Positions 27,936 through 36,078 of a DNA stretch of 64,000 nt are shown in pieces. Position 1 is the stretch's first letter. Every line of letters begins with the position of its first letter. The translations under genes and the position numbers were made by a program. The DNA lies in NCBI GenBank assembly GCA_947302715.1, contig CAMYVY010000008.1:1-64000 (forward strand), read 5' to 3'. This DNA is from an uncultured Clostridia bacterium (GTDB lineage: Bacteria; Bacillota; Clostridia; Peptostreptococcales; Anaerovoracaceae). The notes beneath the pieces are model-generated. The model had not been told where the DNA came from and did no database searches. It saw only the letters and a program-made list of their open reading frames with translations.

Positions 27936-29519
27936 TTAAAGCGATTCTTCAATGGTCGATTCTTCAATTGGCGATTCATCAATTGCCAATCCTTCAATTC
28001 GCGATTCATCAATTCCCGATCCTTCAATTCGTGATTCTTCAATTCGCGATTCATCAATTCCCAATCCTTCGATTCGTGATTCATCAATTCCCGATCCTTC
28101 GATTCGTGATTCTTCCAAGTTTGCTTCGTTCATATGCAATCCGCCAACGATGGCCTTGTTCTTCCACTTACCTCGCTTATATGCTATGAACGTGAGTGTC
28201 GCACCAAATATCCATGTAAGAAGCATGGACCTTGACATCATGAAAAAGTCACCCTGAGGAAGCTCCGAAGTCTTTGATAACTCAACCATTATATACGCTG
28301 CCGGGACTCTAAAAAGAACACTTGAAATAATCGAAATCCACATCGGCGTCACGGTGTCTCCGGCCCCTCTCATAACGCCGCCAAGGCATTGGGTAATCTC
28401 TATGATTATATAGCCCACCGCCAGAATTAGCATTATCTGATAGCTCATTTCTATGAGTTCCTCGGTCTCTGTGAATATGCCCATTAAATAGCGACCGAAC
28501 AAGACGATTATAGCTGAAAGCACTGCACTTACCGCCATTGCAAAAATAGTTCCCTGCCTGGCGCCCTTGATGACTCTGTCCATTCGCCCGGCACCGATGT
28601 TTTGTCCGGAATAGGTCGTCATCGCAGTCGAAAAAGAAATCGCAGGTAGTACTACGAACCCGTCAACCCTCATGGTTATGACGTTTGCGGCTATACACTG
28701 CTCACCAAATGTGTTCGTCAGCGATTGAACAACTATGAGGGAGAGTGAAAAGATGGCCTGGGTTACGCCTGATGGGAGGCCAAGCTTTATGAGTCGAAAA
28801 GAATAGTCTTTTTCAGGCTTTAGGTACTCTACCTTTAACTCGAAAACATCCTTCATCGACAGAAGTTTTCTTAGAGTCAAAATCGCCGATACGAACTGTG
28901 CCATAACGGTTGCGAGTGCAACCCCCGCAACTCCCATATTGAAATACGCTACAAATACGAGGTCGAGAACGATGTTTAATATCGTTGCAATTATGAGATA
29001 GAGGAGCGCGGACATCGAATCGCCCAACCCTCTCAGGATACCGCCAAGTATATTGTAATACCCGCCTCCCGCGAATCCAATAAATAAGATGATTAGATAT
29101 GAATGGCACCAATCAATGATGCTCTGAGGAGTTCCAAGCAGGTTTAGGAGCGGTCTTGCTAAAAGGGTCCCAAAGACCATGATTATTATTGCAGCAAAAG
29201 CCGTAAGTGTGATACAGCTTCCGATAGCCCGCGAGAGTTCGTCCTTTTTTCTCGCGCCAAAATACTGAGACACCATGATGCTCGCGCCCATCGCAACACC
29301 TATAAAAAGGACAAGCATGAGATTCAAAATCGGTCCCGCACTTCCGACCGCAGCCAACGCGTTATCCCCCACGTAATGTCCGACAATGATGGAATCAACC
29401 GTATTATATAATTGCTGCGCAAAATTGCCGATTATCATCGGTATGGCGAATAGTATTATTTGTTTTATGGGATTCCCCTGCGTCATATCCACAGGAGCAA
29501 ATAGTTTTTTAATACTCAT
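27936..29519 (-). CDS. MATE-family multidrug exporter with repetitive acidic tail
   Basis: A twelve-TM MATE transporter: MatE domains begin at PIKQIILFAIPMIIGNFAQQ and KLGLPSGVTQAIFSLSLIVV, and NTVDSIIVGHYVG is typical. Residues 1-460 match family size. The last ~65 residues are a tandem repeat of acidic pentapeptides (I-[ED]-E-S-R, I-E-G-S/L-G), not a known domain. No Shine-Dalgarno site precedes the ATG at 29519, and the promoter -10 sits only eight bases before it, so the message may be leaderless. Substrates are unknown. Confidence 0.92.
   Translation of the reverse strand: MSIKKLFAPVDMTQGNPIKQIILFAIPMIIGNFAQQLYNTVDSIIVGHYVGDNALAAVGSAGPILNLMLVLFIGVAMGASIMVSQYFGARKKDELSRAIGSCITLTAFAAIIIMVFGTLLARPLLNLLGTPQSIIDWCHSYLIILFIGFAGGGYYNILGGILRGLGDSMSALLYLIIATILNIVLDLVFVAYFNMGVAGVALATVMAQFVSAILTLRKLLSMKDVFELKVEYLKPEKDYSFRLIKLGLPSGVTQAIFSLSLIVVQSLTNTFGEQCIAANVITMRVDGFVVLPAISFSTAMTTYSGQNIGAGRMDRVIKGARQGTIFAMAVSAVLSAIIVLFGRYLMGIFTETEELIEMSYQIMLILAVGYIIIEITQCLGGVMRGAGDTVTPMWISIISSVLFRVPAAYIMVELSKTSELPQGDFFMMSRSMLLTWIFGATLTFIAYKRGKWKNKAIVGGLHMNEANLEESRIEGSGIDESRIEGLGIDESRIEESRIEGSGIDESRIEGLAIDESPIEESTIEESL
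27940..28131 (-). repeat. 15-bp tandem repeats in the MATE gene tail
   Basis: About a dozen 15-bp units of the type ATTCGTGATTCTTCA (plus strand) vary at one or two bases and are arranged in a 30/45-bp higher order. All keep the reading frame. Confidence 0.88.
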
Positions 29520-29527
29520 AATGTACT

Positions 29528-29578
29528 ATGATACAAAAAAATAAAAATATTTACAACAGGTTCCGGGCGTGGTAAAAT
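29528..29578. promoter_or_regulatory. Back-to-back promoters of MATE gene and tRNA-Ala
   Basis: Plus strand: -35 TTACAA (29551-29556), 16-bp spacer, -10 TAAAAT (29573-29578) for tRNA-Ala. Minus strand: -35 TTGTAA on the same six bases, 17-bp spacer, -10 TATCAT (29528-29533) for the MATE gene. Confidence 0.55.
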
Positions 29579-29593
29579 ATCTTTGCACTTTTT

Positions 29594-29669
29594 GGGGCTT
29601 TAGCGCAGCTGGGAGCGCGTTTGACTGGCAGTCAAGAGGTCACGGGTTCGAGCCCCGTAAGCTCCACCA
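29594..29669 (+). tRNA. tRNA-Ala (anticodon GGC)
   Basis: A 76-nt cloverleaf. The acceptor GGGGCTT pairs with AAGCTCC, the D arm holds AGCGCAGCTGGGAGCGC, the anticodon loop is CTGGCAG with anticodon GGC, and the T arm is CGGGTTCGAGCCCCG. The 3' CCA is encoded. Confidence 0.95.
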
Positions 29670-29675
29670 TTAAAA

Positions 29676-29704
29676 ACGGAGACCATTCGGTCTCCGTTTT
29701 TGGC
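29676..29704 (+). terminator. Terminator after tRNA-Ala
   Basis: ACGGAGACC-ATTC-GGTCTCCGT followed by TTTT, seven bases after the CCA end. Confidence 0.88.
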
Positions 29705-29730
29705 TATGTAGAACGGAGGGGCTCGGACCC

Positions 29731-29898
29731 TGTGTACCACGGCCTTCTTTTTTTGGCCTTTGGTACACGAATTCGCACCAAATCGCCCTCCGTGGTACAT
29801 GAAAACCCTGTTTTTTAGCCCATTTCGTGTACCAAAACTCTGATTTTAAGCATATTCATGTACCAAACCTTTGTTTTTATGTTCTTTGGTACACAAAA
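29731..29898. repeat. Cluster of six GTACCA/TGGTAC sites
   Basis: Six copies of a 12-13 bp element resembling TTCGTGTACCAAA lie in both orientations at 29731-29741, 29759-29771, 29791-29802, 29824-29836, 29855-29868 and 29885-29897. The second and fourth form a perfect 13-bp inverted pair. The stretch 29705-29940 has no gene; this cluster is all I see in it. Confidence 0.7.
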
Positions 29899-29941
29899 CT
29901 ATTGCTATAACCGTAACCTCAATTGAATAATTATAGATTTT

Positions 29942-29979
29942 CTCACCTATCCCGTAACCATTTGTCAAGGACTTTTTAG
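29942..29979 (-). repeat. Dispersed 3'-end repeat, copy A
   Basis: Directly after the hydrolase stop the minus strand reads AAAAAGTCCTTGACAAATGG, then TTACGGGATAGGTGAG. The same block recurs at 33527, 37105, 38169 and 40403. Confidence 0.7.
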
Positions 29980-30783
29980 TTATCGTTTGCAGAATTCAGC
30001 TACTCTATGAATAAAGTCCTTTGCTTCTTCGTAGAGACCGTGACCTAATCCTTCGTACATATAGAGTTCGCTTCCTTGGATTCTATCTGCAATTTCCTTT
30101 GATGCTTCTCCTGTCACAATTTTGTCTTCCGTCCCGCCGATAATGAGAGTCGGACATTCTATTTCGTCAAGCCTTTGGTAAGCGTCATGTGTTATGCAGG
30201 ATTTTGCTTGAATCAAAAAACGATCAAAGCTCTTTGGTTTGCCAATGGAGCCCAGCAGTCCGTATATCAGTTTTGATTGCTTCACCTTCTTTGGCGCGTA
30301 TGATAATTCTGCCGTGCTAAGCATGATGGCTTTATAGTCTCCTCGCTTGGCCATATCTGTCCACGTATCAATAGCAGAAACAACGGTTGGATTTGGCCTG
30401 CTTAGAGTTACAATCAGAACCAGTTTCTCAACAACCTCCGGGTGGTTGAGCGCCAGATACTGGGCTATCATTCCGCCTTGGGAAACACCGACTATGGATG
30501 CTCTTGAAATGTTCAGTTCTCTCATTGCACCAAAGAGGCTCTCCGCCATATCTGATGTGGTTGTTCCGGGCTTGAGATTCACGGGTCTACTGAAAACATA
30601 GACCTTGAAATCCTTTGCAAGGGCGCGATAAAGAAAGGAAAATGGAACCGCCATGCCTTTCACTGTCTTAAGTCCATCCCCCACGCCGGGAATGATGACA
30701 AGATCTTTTGATCCCTTACCAAAGGAGATATAATCCGTCGTCTCCCCTGCGATATTCACTTGTCCGTTGATTGCGTTAATCAT
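29980..30783 (-). CDS. Alpha/beta-fold hydrolase
   Basis: 267 residues. The nucleophile elbow GVSQGG (Ser), the acid in GGTEDKIV (Asp) and the His in YEGLGHGLY complete a Ser-Asp-His triad, and the oxyanion strand is LVIIPGVGDG. It is a cytoplasmic esterase-like enzyme of unknown substrate. It lies 50 bp downstream of a histidine kinase gene on the same strand, so it may be in that operon. A shortened copy of its two ends lies at 33540-33627. Confidence 0.88.
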   Translation of the reverse strand: MINAINGQVNIAGETTDYISFGKGSKDLVIIPGVGDGLKTVKGMAVPFSFLYRALAKDFKVYVFSRPVNLKPGTTTSDMAESLFGAMRELNISRASIVGVSQGGMIAQYLALNHPEVVEKLVLIVTLSRPNPTVVSAIDTWTDMAKRGDYKAIMLSTAELSYAPKKVKQSKLIYGLLGSIGKPKSFDRFLIQAKSCITHDAYQRLDEIECPTLIIGGTEDKIVTGEASKEIADRIQGSELYMYEGLGHGLYEEAKDFIHRVAEFCKR

Positions 30784-30832
30784 TCTTGATTAGGTCTCTC
30801 CATCCTGTAACACAATGCCGAGGTTGTTTGTC

Positions 30833-32089
30833 CTATAAAACTATCTTTATGCGCGTTCCTAAATCGGGGCGCGAAAGGATTTCAAAGTGGCCGCCGTGCT
30901 TATCGACTATCCACTTAGCAATTGATAATCCAAGTCCCGTCCCCTCAAAACTTCTTGCTTCGTCCGCTCTATAGAATCTTTCAAACATATGGGTCACATC
31001 AGCTTCTGCCATACCTATCCCACTATCCTGAACCTGCAAAAACGGGCGGCCTTCCGACAAACCTGCGCTCAGTATTATTTCGTCGTGTGCCTTTGTGTAT
31101 TTTGCAGCATTATCTATAAGAATTCTCACAGCTTGCTTTAGAAGCCCCGAATCCGCCATAACGCTTGGCATCTCGTATTCCGGAAGAATTAGCCTGTACA
31201 CATGAGCTTCATCGATCATCACCGACTCCTCATAGGCTTCTTGAATCAATTCAGTCAGACTTGTTTTTTCAAGCTGGAGAGCGGTCCTTCCGCTATCTCC
31301 ACGGGCCAGAAAAAGCAGCTGCTCCACCAAATGCTTCATCCTCGTTGACTCTTTTTTGATAGCGTCAATTGACTCCTCTAAGACCTTCTCATCATCCTTT
31401 CCCCACCGAGAAAGCATATCCGCATAGCCACTTATAACAGCGATTGGTGTCCTAAGTTCATGAGAAGCATCATTTACAAATCTCGCTTGTTGCATATTGC
31501 TTTCTCTCACCCTAACAAGCAAATTGTTTATTGCGGCTTCTACTCCAAGAAGGTCTCTATCCCCTAAGGACAAAGACGAATTTTCATCCCCATCTAAATG
31601 AGATATTGCATCCTCAATGAGTTGGTATTTGTCTTCTCCGAATTCAATCCTCGATAGTTCATCTGCCCTAAGGGCAAGTTCGTTAAGTGGGCTAAGCATC
31701 TTCTTAATCTTACGATTTTGAAGCGGTATCCCAATCACAAAAAGAAGTAAAAGCCTAAGGGCAAAGGCTCCACCGCATATCCCTGTAATTATTCTCAGCG
31801 GCTGATATACTCCTACCTCCTCGGACAGTCCGTTTTCCGTCGAAAGTTTATATATTATCTCTGTTAGTTTCCCAGACGAGTTCTTTTCTATATCAAAGGA
31901 TCGTTGGGTGTTGATACTAAAAAAACCTAATGCGGAGTGCTCGGTTGCAATCATGAATATCGCTACCGCCAAAATGCAAATAAGAAGGCTGCTAATTATT
32001 ATGCCCCAAATCTCTCTGGTAGTATATGAAGCAACAAGCCTCCTCGTTATTGAGTTCATTCTGCTGGAGGTGGTTCTACTTGATGACAT
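30833..32089 (-). CDS. Sensor histidine kinase
   Basis: About 418 residues: TM1 near 28-48, a short outer domain, TM2 near 100-121, a HAMP-like linker, H-box VNDASHELRTPIAV (His near 210), N-box RILIDNAAKYTKAH, D-box DSGIGMAEADV and G-box GTGLGLSIAKW. I chose the ATG at 32089 (AGGGG nine bases upstream); a GTG at 32098 and an ATG at 32059 are alternatives. It overlaps the response-regulator gene by 14 bp, so it is the cognate kinase. Confidence 0.93.
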   Translation of the reverse strand: MSSSRTTSSRMNSITRRLVASYTTREIWGIIISSLLICILAVAIFMIATEHSALGFFSINTQRSFDIEKNSSGKLTEIIYKLSTENGLSEEVGVYQPLRIITGICGGAFALRLLLLFVIGIPLQNRKIKKMLSPLNELALRADELSRIEFGEDKYQLIEDAISHLDGDENSSLSLGDRDLLGVEAAINNLLVRVRESNMQQARFVNDASHELRTPIAVISGYADMLSRWGKDDEKVLEESIDAIKKESTRMKHLVEQLLFLARGDSGRTALQLEKTSLTELIQEAYEESVMIDEAHVYRLILPEYEMPSVMADSGLLKQAVRILIDNAAKYTKAHDEIILSAGLSEGRPFLQVQDSGIGMAEADVTHMFERFYRADEARSFEGTGLGLSIAKWIVDKHGGHFEILSRPDLGTRIKIVL

Positions 32090-32801
32090 AGCCCGCACCC
32101 CTTACGGTATGAATAAGTTTGATGCCATACGCCTCGTCGATTTTGGATCTCAGATGGCGGACGTAGACATCAACTATATTCGTTTCTCCTAAATAATCGA
32201 AGCCGCATACTTTTTCAAGCAACGTATCTCGCGACAGAACTATGTCCTTGTTTTCCATCAAAGTTTTCAGCATTAGGAATTCCCTGTTCACCAGGCTTAT
32301 TTCGTGTCCATCGTAGGTGACGCGACGTTTCTTTTCATCGAGAACCAGTTTGCCTATGGACAGAACTTCATCGTGAGATTTGTGGGTGATGCCTTTGTTC
32401 TCAGAACTACTATGGTCCTCGGCTTTGTGCTCAATAAGCCTATGCTTTATTGCAACCCTAATGCGCGCCAGCAATTCCTCAATGGCGAAAGGCTTGGTTA
32501 TATAATCCACAGCACCTGCATCCAATCCCGACACCTTATCCATTACAGAATCTCTTGCGGTTAGAAGAATGACCGGAGTATCCTTCTCCTTTTGCAGTCT
32601 CCTTAAAACTTCCAGGCCGTTTAATTCCGGAATCATGATGTCCAAAAGGATAAGATCAAAATCAGCAGAAAGAGCGAGCTCAAGGGCTCGCCTTCCATCT
32701 TCTGCTTTTTCTACTTCGTATCCTTCGTGAATCAGCTCCAGCTCAATAAAACGACCCAGGCTTTCTTCATCTTCCACGACTAATATTTTGATTGGCGTCA
32801 T
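32076..32801 (-). CDS. OmpR/PhoB-family response regulator
   Basis: Receiver (VVEDEES; LILLDIMIPE with the phosphoacceptor Asp; LLTARD; KPFAIEE) and winged-helix domain (LVNREFLMLKTLMENKDIVL; VDVYVRHLRSKID; HTVRGAGYVIK), 241 residues. A longer linker at about 124-145 separates them. The start overlaps the upstream gene by ATGA. It acts with the kinase directly downstream. Confidence 0.95.
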   Translation of the reverse strand: MTPIKILVVEDEESLGRFIELELIHEGYEVEKAEDGRRALELALSADFDLILLDIMIPELNGLEVLRRLQKEKDTPVILLTARDSVMDKVSGLDAGAVDYITKPFAIEELLARIRVAIKHRLIEHKAEDHSSSENKGITHKSHDEVLSIGKLVLDEKKRRVTYDGHEISLVNREFLMLKTLMENKDIVLSRDTLLEKVCGFDYLGETNIVDVYVRHLRSKIDEAYGIKLIHTVRGAGYVIK

Positions 32802-33322
32802 AGTTTATTGTACTCGTCCTTTACTTTATCAGCAGCACTACTTGCTTGGTCCATTATCTGGTTTACTTTTTCCAGATCCGCCTCCCCCACAAATTCATAT
32901 TTAAAACCAACAAATAGTGAAACAACCAATAGTATTATTGTTATCCACCAGAACATAAGAAGCAGTATCGCAACACCCCACAAAGGTAGATTGAAAACAA
33001 CTTCACCCGCTTTGTTCCTTGCAATAACGGAATTTGTTCTTAGGAAATGCCAGACCTTTCTCAAGGCTCTTTTCAATCTAACTCTTACGCTGTCATCCTC
33101 CATAGTGCTTTCGACTTGCCTGGGGACCGATACATACTGAGTTTGTTCTTCATACTGCGTGGAATAAGTGCTGCTTTTGGGTGCCTGAGCTTTGCCTTCT
33201 CTTTCTAATATAATCATGGCATCCAATAGGTCGCCTTCTGCTTGCTCCAAAACTCTCTTTGCGTCCCCGTAGCTAATTCCTGTTTTCTCTACCAATTTTT
33301 CGATTTTTTCAAAATAATCCAT
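32798..33322 (-). CDS. DUF4342-type membrane protein
   Basis: 174 residues from the ATG at 33322 (AAAGGA upstream). The N-terminal ~45 residues form a UBA/TS-N-like helical domain (FEKIEKLVEKTGISYGDAKR; AEGDLLDAMIILEREGK), and one strong TM segment lies near 118-140 (LPLWGVAILLLMFWW). The C-terminus is charged. It is the first gene of an operon with the two-component pair (ATGA overlap), so it may be the regulated envelope factor or an accessory sensor (inference). Confidence 0.8.
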   Translation of the reverse strand: MDYFEKIEKLVEKTGISYGDAKRVLEQAEGDLLDAMIILEREGKAQAPKSSTYSTQYEEQTQYVSVPRQVESTMEDDSVRVRLKRALRKVWHFLRTNSVIARNKAGEVVFNLPLWGVAILLLMFWWITIILLVVSLFVGFKYEFVGEADLEKVNQIMDQASSAADKVKDEYNKL

Positions 33323-33526
33323 TTCGATTCCTTTCCCGGACAATTGGCCCGCTCCTTAATGCTTGACCTAATGATACCGGGACAATCTTAATCTATCTTT
33401 GATGAATGATTAATTATAGATTAATTAATTTGTGAATTGAAAGCATTATTCTATTCTTCTTAAGAAGCCTCTCGCATTTCGCTCTCTGTTATAGATTTTA
33501 ATCTTATAACCCTTGGAAATCCAATT

Positions 33527-33627
33527 CCGTAACTCCTGAAACGTTTTGTCAAGGACTGTTTAGTTAAGGAGATATAATCCGTCTTCTCTCCTGTGATATT
33601 CACTTGTCCGTTGATTGCGTTAAACAT
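33527..33627 (-). pseudogene. Internally deleted copy of the alpha/beta hydrolase gene
   Basis: Minus strand: ATG at 33627, then codons for M-F-N-A-I-N-G-Q-V-N-I with the following bases nearly identical to the first ~60 bp of the gene at 30783. At about 33567 it jumps directly to the sequence found after that gene's stop (TAACTAAACAGTCCTTGACA). So both ends survive without the middle. The lower part (33527-33567) is copy B of the dispersed repeat. The rest of the 33344-33526 gap holds only A/T-rich repeats of ATTAATC. Confidence 0.75.
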
Positions 33628-33635
33628 TATCATTT

Positions 33636-34208
33636 TTACATAAAGCGAGAAAGAATCATTGCAACAATCACACCCACAACCGCACCGGCTAGAAGCTTTA
33701 TGATTGGTTCATAGTGTCTCTTACCTTCTTCCCTGGCCTTCTCGATTCCATCAAGCTTCTCTCCATTCATGAACGCAACGATTTCTTTGTAGGTATATAT
33801 GTTTTCTTCTTTCTTTACCTTTTCAACCCTGAATGCGTAGTAAATCATCACGCCTGCCAACGCAGCCCATATTACAGCTCCCGGTATTCCCAGCCACTTG
33901 AATAAAGGCAAAGCTGATACGATGCAAACTATAATCAGCACCGCAAAGATGTTGCTATCCCTCTGAAAGCTTTTGATTTTTGTTTGTTCGACTTTTTCTT
34001 TCATGATTTCGATATCTCCTTTTACCAATGAGTCAAGCGAGACACCAAACAGATCACTAATCATTAAAAGACTGTGAATATCCGGATAGCTTTTATCGTT
34101 TTCCCAGCTCGATATGGTCTGTCTTGAAACATAAAGCTTATCCGCCAATTCTTCCTGCGTCATTTCTGACTTTGTTCTGCATTCTTTTAATCTTTTGCCT
34201 AGTTCCAT
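33636..34208 (-). CDS. XRE-family regulator with C-terminal membrane segments
   Basis: 190 residues: helix-turn-helix at 5-60 (LKECRTKSEMTQEELADKLY; SRQTISSWENDKSYPDIHSL), a linker, two close TM segments near 88-127 and a last TM near 166-187. AAGGAGG precedes the ATG. Membrane-tethered XRE regulators of this layout are common in Firmicutes; the signal is unknown. Its 3' end lies 8 bp from the hydrolase remnant. Confidence 0.88.
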   Translation of the reverse strand: MELGKRLKECRTKSEMTQEELADKLYVSRQTISSWENDKSYPDIHSLLMISDLFGVSLDSLVKGDIEIMKEKVEQTKIKSFQRDSNIFAVLIIVCIVSALPLFKWLGIPGAVIWAALAGVMIYYAFRVEKVKKEENIYTYKEIVAFMNGEKLDGIEKAREEGKRHYEPIIKLLAGAVVGVIVAMILSRFM

Positions 34209-34314
34209 CTGGTTGTCCTCCTTACGAGCCCATACTATCGAAACCTCAAGTGCTCGTCTATCAAACGTTCTTTACAATCACTGATTTTACTGATGTCAAA
34301 GTATCTTTACACCT

Positions 34315-34490
34315 TTAAAAAGCCTGATTTATTCTATGCTCAGATAAAAATGTCATCATATATACTGGCACAAATCTCAAGTTGCCTTCCTTTTTTAGAT
34401 CCTTTTGTGAAATGATAATTGTTTCCCCTACGGCACTTACGTCCTTATCATACTTAGTCTGATTTTCCCTTTCAGCTGCTCCGGTGTAAG
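34315..34490 (-). pseudogene. Unidentified decayed reading frame
   Basis: An open frame without a start runs to the TAA at 34315-34317 and reads DVSAVGETIIISQKDLKKEG, then NLRFVPVYMMTFL. It has coding character but no start codon and is out of frame with the toxin start at 34493. I do not recognise the parent gene with certainty. Confidence 0.45.
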
Positions 34491-34493
34491 CAT
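34437..34493 (-). pseudogene. AbiEii toxin remnant (first codons only)
   Basis: The ATG at 34493 immediately follows the antitoxin stop (TAGATG), and the peptide MLTPEQLKGKIR resembles the start of AbiEii nucleotidyltransferase toxins. The frame ends after 18 codons at 34437. None of the nucleotidyltransferase motifs is present downstream, so the toxin is lost. Confidence 0.6.
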
Positions 34494-35090
34494 CTACAAC
34501 ACCTCCATGTACTTTCTGACCTCGCTTTGAACGCCGATATCTCTGGCCATCTTTATGATTGCACGAGGATTATATGTTCCTGAGAAATACATCTTAATCG
34601 CCTGCGTAAACACTTGTTTGTCCACTCTTTTTTGGTTCTTGATTAAATCACATATGCACCGCTCTTTGTTATATGCCCTTACCATGGACCCTTGCGGTGT
34701 TTTTAATTCCTCCACTCCAAGATTCAAGACATCAGGCTGAACATAGTGAATTCTTAAATCCGGATTTCCTTTTTTTAATCTGCTGGCATTATATCCTTGG
34801 GGCAAAGTCAGATCTATAGTTCTTGGAACCCGATCCGAAAGTCCATGAAAAAACAGTGCTGTTCCATATGAGTAAATTGCTTTTTGTGATCTCTTTTGTA
34901 TGACAGCGTATTCATCAGGCATTTCTTTTGCAACTGAATAAATGCCTTTTGATTCTCTTTCCAGAAGACCTTCGATCAAATAGTCTTTTATGTTGTATCT
35001 TCCAATTCCTAAACCTTCTATTTCTTTTGTAGTAATGAGTCCGTCGGATTCTTGCGCTTGCTTATAAATGACATCTATTTTTTTGTTCAT
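34494..35090 (-). CDS. AbiEi-type antitoxin, toxin partner lost
   Basis: 198 residues. The N-terminal winged-helix antitoxin domain (KQAQESDGLITTKEIEGLGI; LIEGLLERESKGIYSV) and AbiEi C-terminal region (KAIYSYGTALFFHGLSDRVP; TIDLTLPQGYN; VRAYNKERCICDLIKN) are intact. AbiEi proteins repress their own promoter and oppose the AbiEii nucleotidyltransferase. The ATG at 35090 sits seven bases after GAGGTG. The promoter and a 13-bp inverted repeat upstream are intact, so it may still be expressed as a stand-alone regulator. Confidence 0.85.
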   Translation of the reverse strand: MNKKIDVIYKQAQESDGLITTKEIEGLGIGRYNIKDYLIEGLLERESKGIYSVAKEMPDEYAVIQKRSQKAIYSYGTALFFHGLSDRVPRTIDLTLPQGYNASRLKKGNPDLRIHYVQPDVLNLGVEELKTPQGSMVRAYNKERCICDLIKNQKRVDKQVFTQAIKMYFSGTYNPRAIIKMARDIGVQSEVRKYMEVL

Positions 35091-35102
35091 GGCCGTCACC
35101 TC

Positions 35103-35145
35103 ACAATCGTGCTTTTATTATACGGCATTAAAGCACGATTGTAAA
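35103..35145 (-). promoter_or_regulatory. abiEi promoter with 13-bp inverted-repeat operator
   Basis: Minus strand: -35 TTTACA (35140-35145), 17-bp spacer, -10 TATAAT (35117-35122). A perfect inverted repeat ACAATCGTGCTTT / AAAGCACGATTGT (35103-35115, 35130-35142) brackets the -10 and overlaps the -35, as expected for autorepression. Confidence 0.8.
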
Positions 35146-35196
35146 CTCGTTTTTTAGCCATCTTAGTTGCGATGTTTTTTAACTGTACATTGTTCT

Positions 35197-36078
35197 TCAT
35201 CCAGACTGTAATCCATCGGCAAATGTATTTTTTAATCTACGCCACTTTATCCAAACCGCAATCATTATTGGAATCATAGTAGCAAGAGGAATGATGAATG
35301 ATTGGACTACGATACTGCCAGTTGTAATGATATCTGTACTCTCCGGTTGGAACGCTTCAGTAGTTAAAATACTATATAAGAGAAAAATAGCTCCATCAGC
35401 AACAGCATGACTTATCACGACAGCCCACATACTCTTTGATTGAATATATATAAGAGAGAAATACACTCCTATGATTATAGCTGTAATTATTTGAGCTGTT
35501 GTATCCAAGATCGCTTGTAGATTATATCCGCTTAGATTTACGAGATGTGCGATACCAAATATCATGGAGGAAATTATAATCGATTTCTTTGTCCCTGTCC
35601 AAGAATCGCCATAACATCTCTTTAGGTTGTTATAACCAAAGCCTCGACACAATACTTCCTCAAAAAATCCTGTTGTGAAAGCCATCATTACACAAGCCAA
35701 AAAGTAAGATGGTTTTGGTACATGAGCATATCCAATATTTCCAAATAAATTAACAACGAAAAATACTAATCCACGCACAATGCAGACAAGCCCCATATAT
35801 AACCCTTTAGGGATAGTGCTTAAATGATAATCCTCGCTGTGATGTATGCCAAGCTTTTGAGATAATGCTATAAGTGCAAATGTCAAAACAAGTTGAGCAA
35901 CCGCATTCATCCAAATGTACAGTTCTAAATCAAATGCAGCAATTCTATCTTTAAGCATTAATCTAGTTGAGATTGAAACCGCACCTAGAAGAAAGAAGAA
36001 TATAACAGTAATTAACACGGTGAATAAAAGACTGTCTGTTTTAATTTTACGCATCTTTGCTAGTATCTCCCTGCTCAT
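35197..36078 (-). CDS. CPBP-family intramembrane metalloprotease
   Basis: A 293-residue polytopic membrane protein with about eight TM helices and the CPBP (Abi) motifs: FFEEVLCRGFGYNN (EExxxR), MIFGIAHLVN (FxxxH) and a late His in VVISHAVADG. Family members act as prenyl-protein-type proteases or in bacteriocin self-immunity. The start is uncertain: ATG at 36078 inside the XRE gene, or ATG at 36054. It is translated after the XRE and DUF2975-like genes and is probably in the same operon. Confidence 0.85.
   Translation of the reverse strand: MSREILAKMRKIKTDSLLFTVLITVIFFFLLGAVSISTRLMLKDRIAAFDLELYIWMNAVAQLVLTFALIALSQKLGIHHSEDYHLSTIPKGLYMGLVCIVRGLVFFVVNLFGNIGYAHVPKPSYFLACVMMAFTTGFFEEVLCRGFGYNNLKRCYGDSWTGTKKSIIISSMIFGIAHLVNLSGYNLQAILDTTAQIITAIIIGVYFSLIYIQSKSMWAVVISHAVADGAIFLLYSILTTEAFQPESTDIITTGSIVVQSFIIPLATMIPIMIAVWIKWRRLKNTFADGLQSG

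Noticed and set aside
27952..28257. Plus-strand frames of Ile-Pro-Asp-Ser repeats
   Set aside because: They are reverse readings of the MATE tail repeats.
29621..29818. Short frames overlapping tRNA-Ala
   Set aside because: They run through the tRNA and its terminator and have no start signal.
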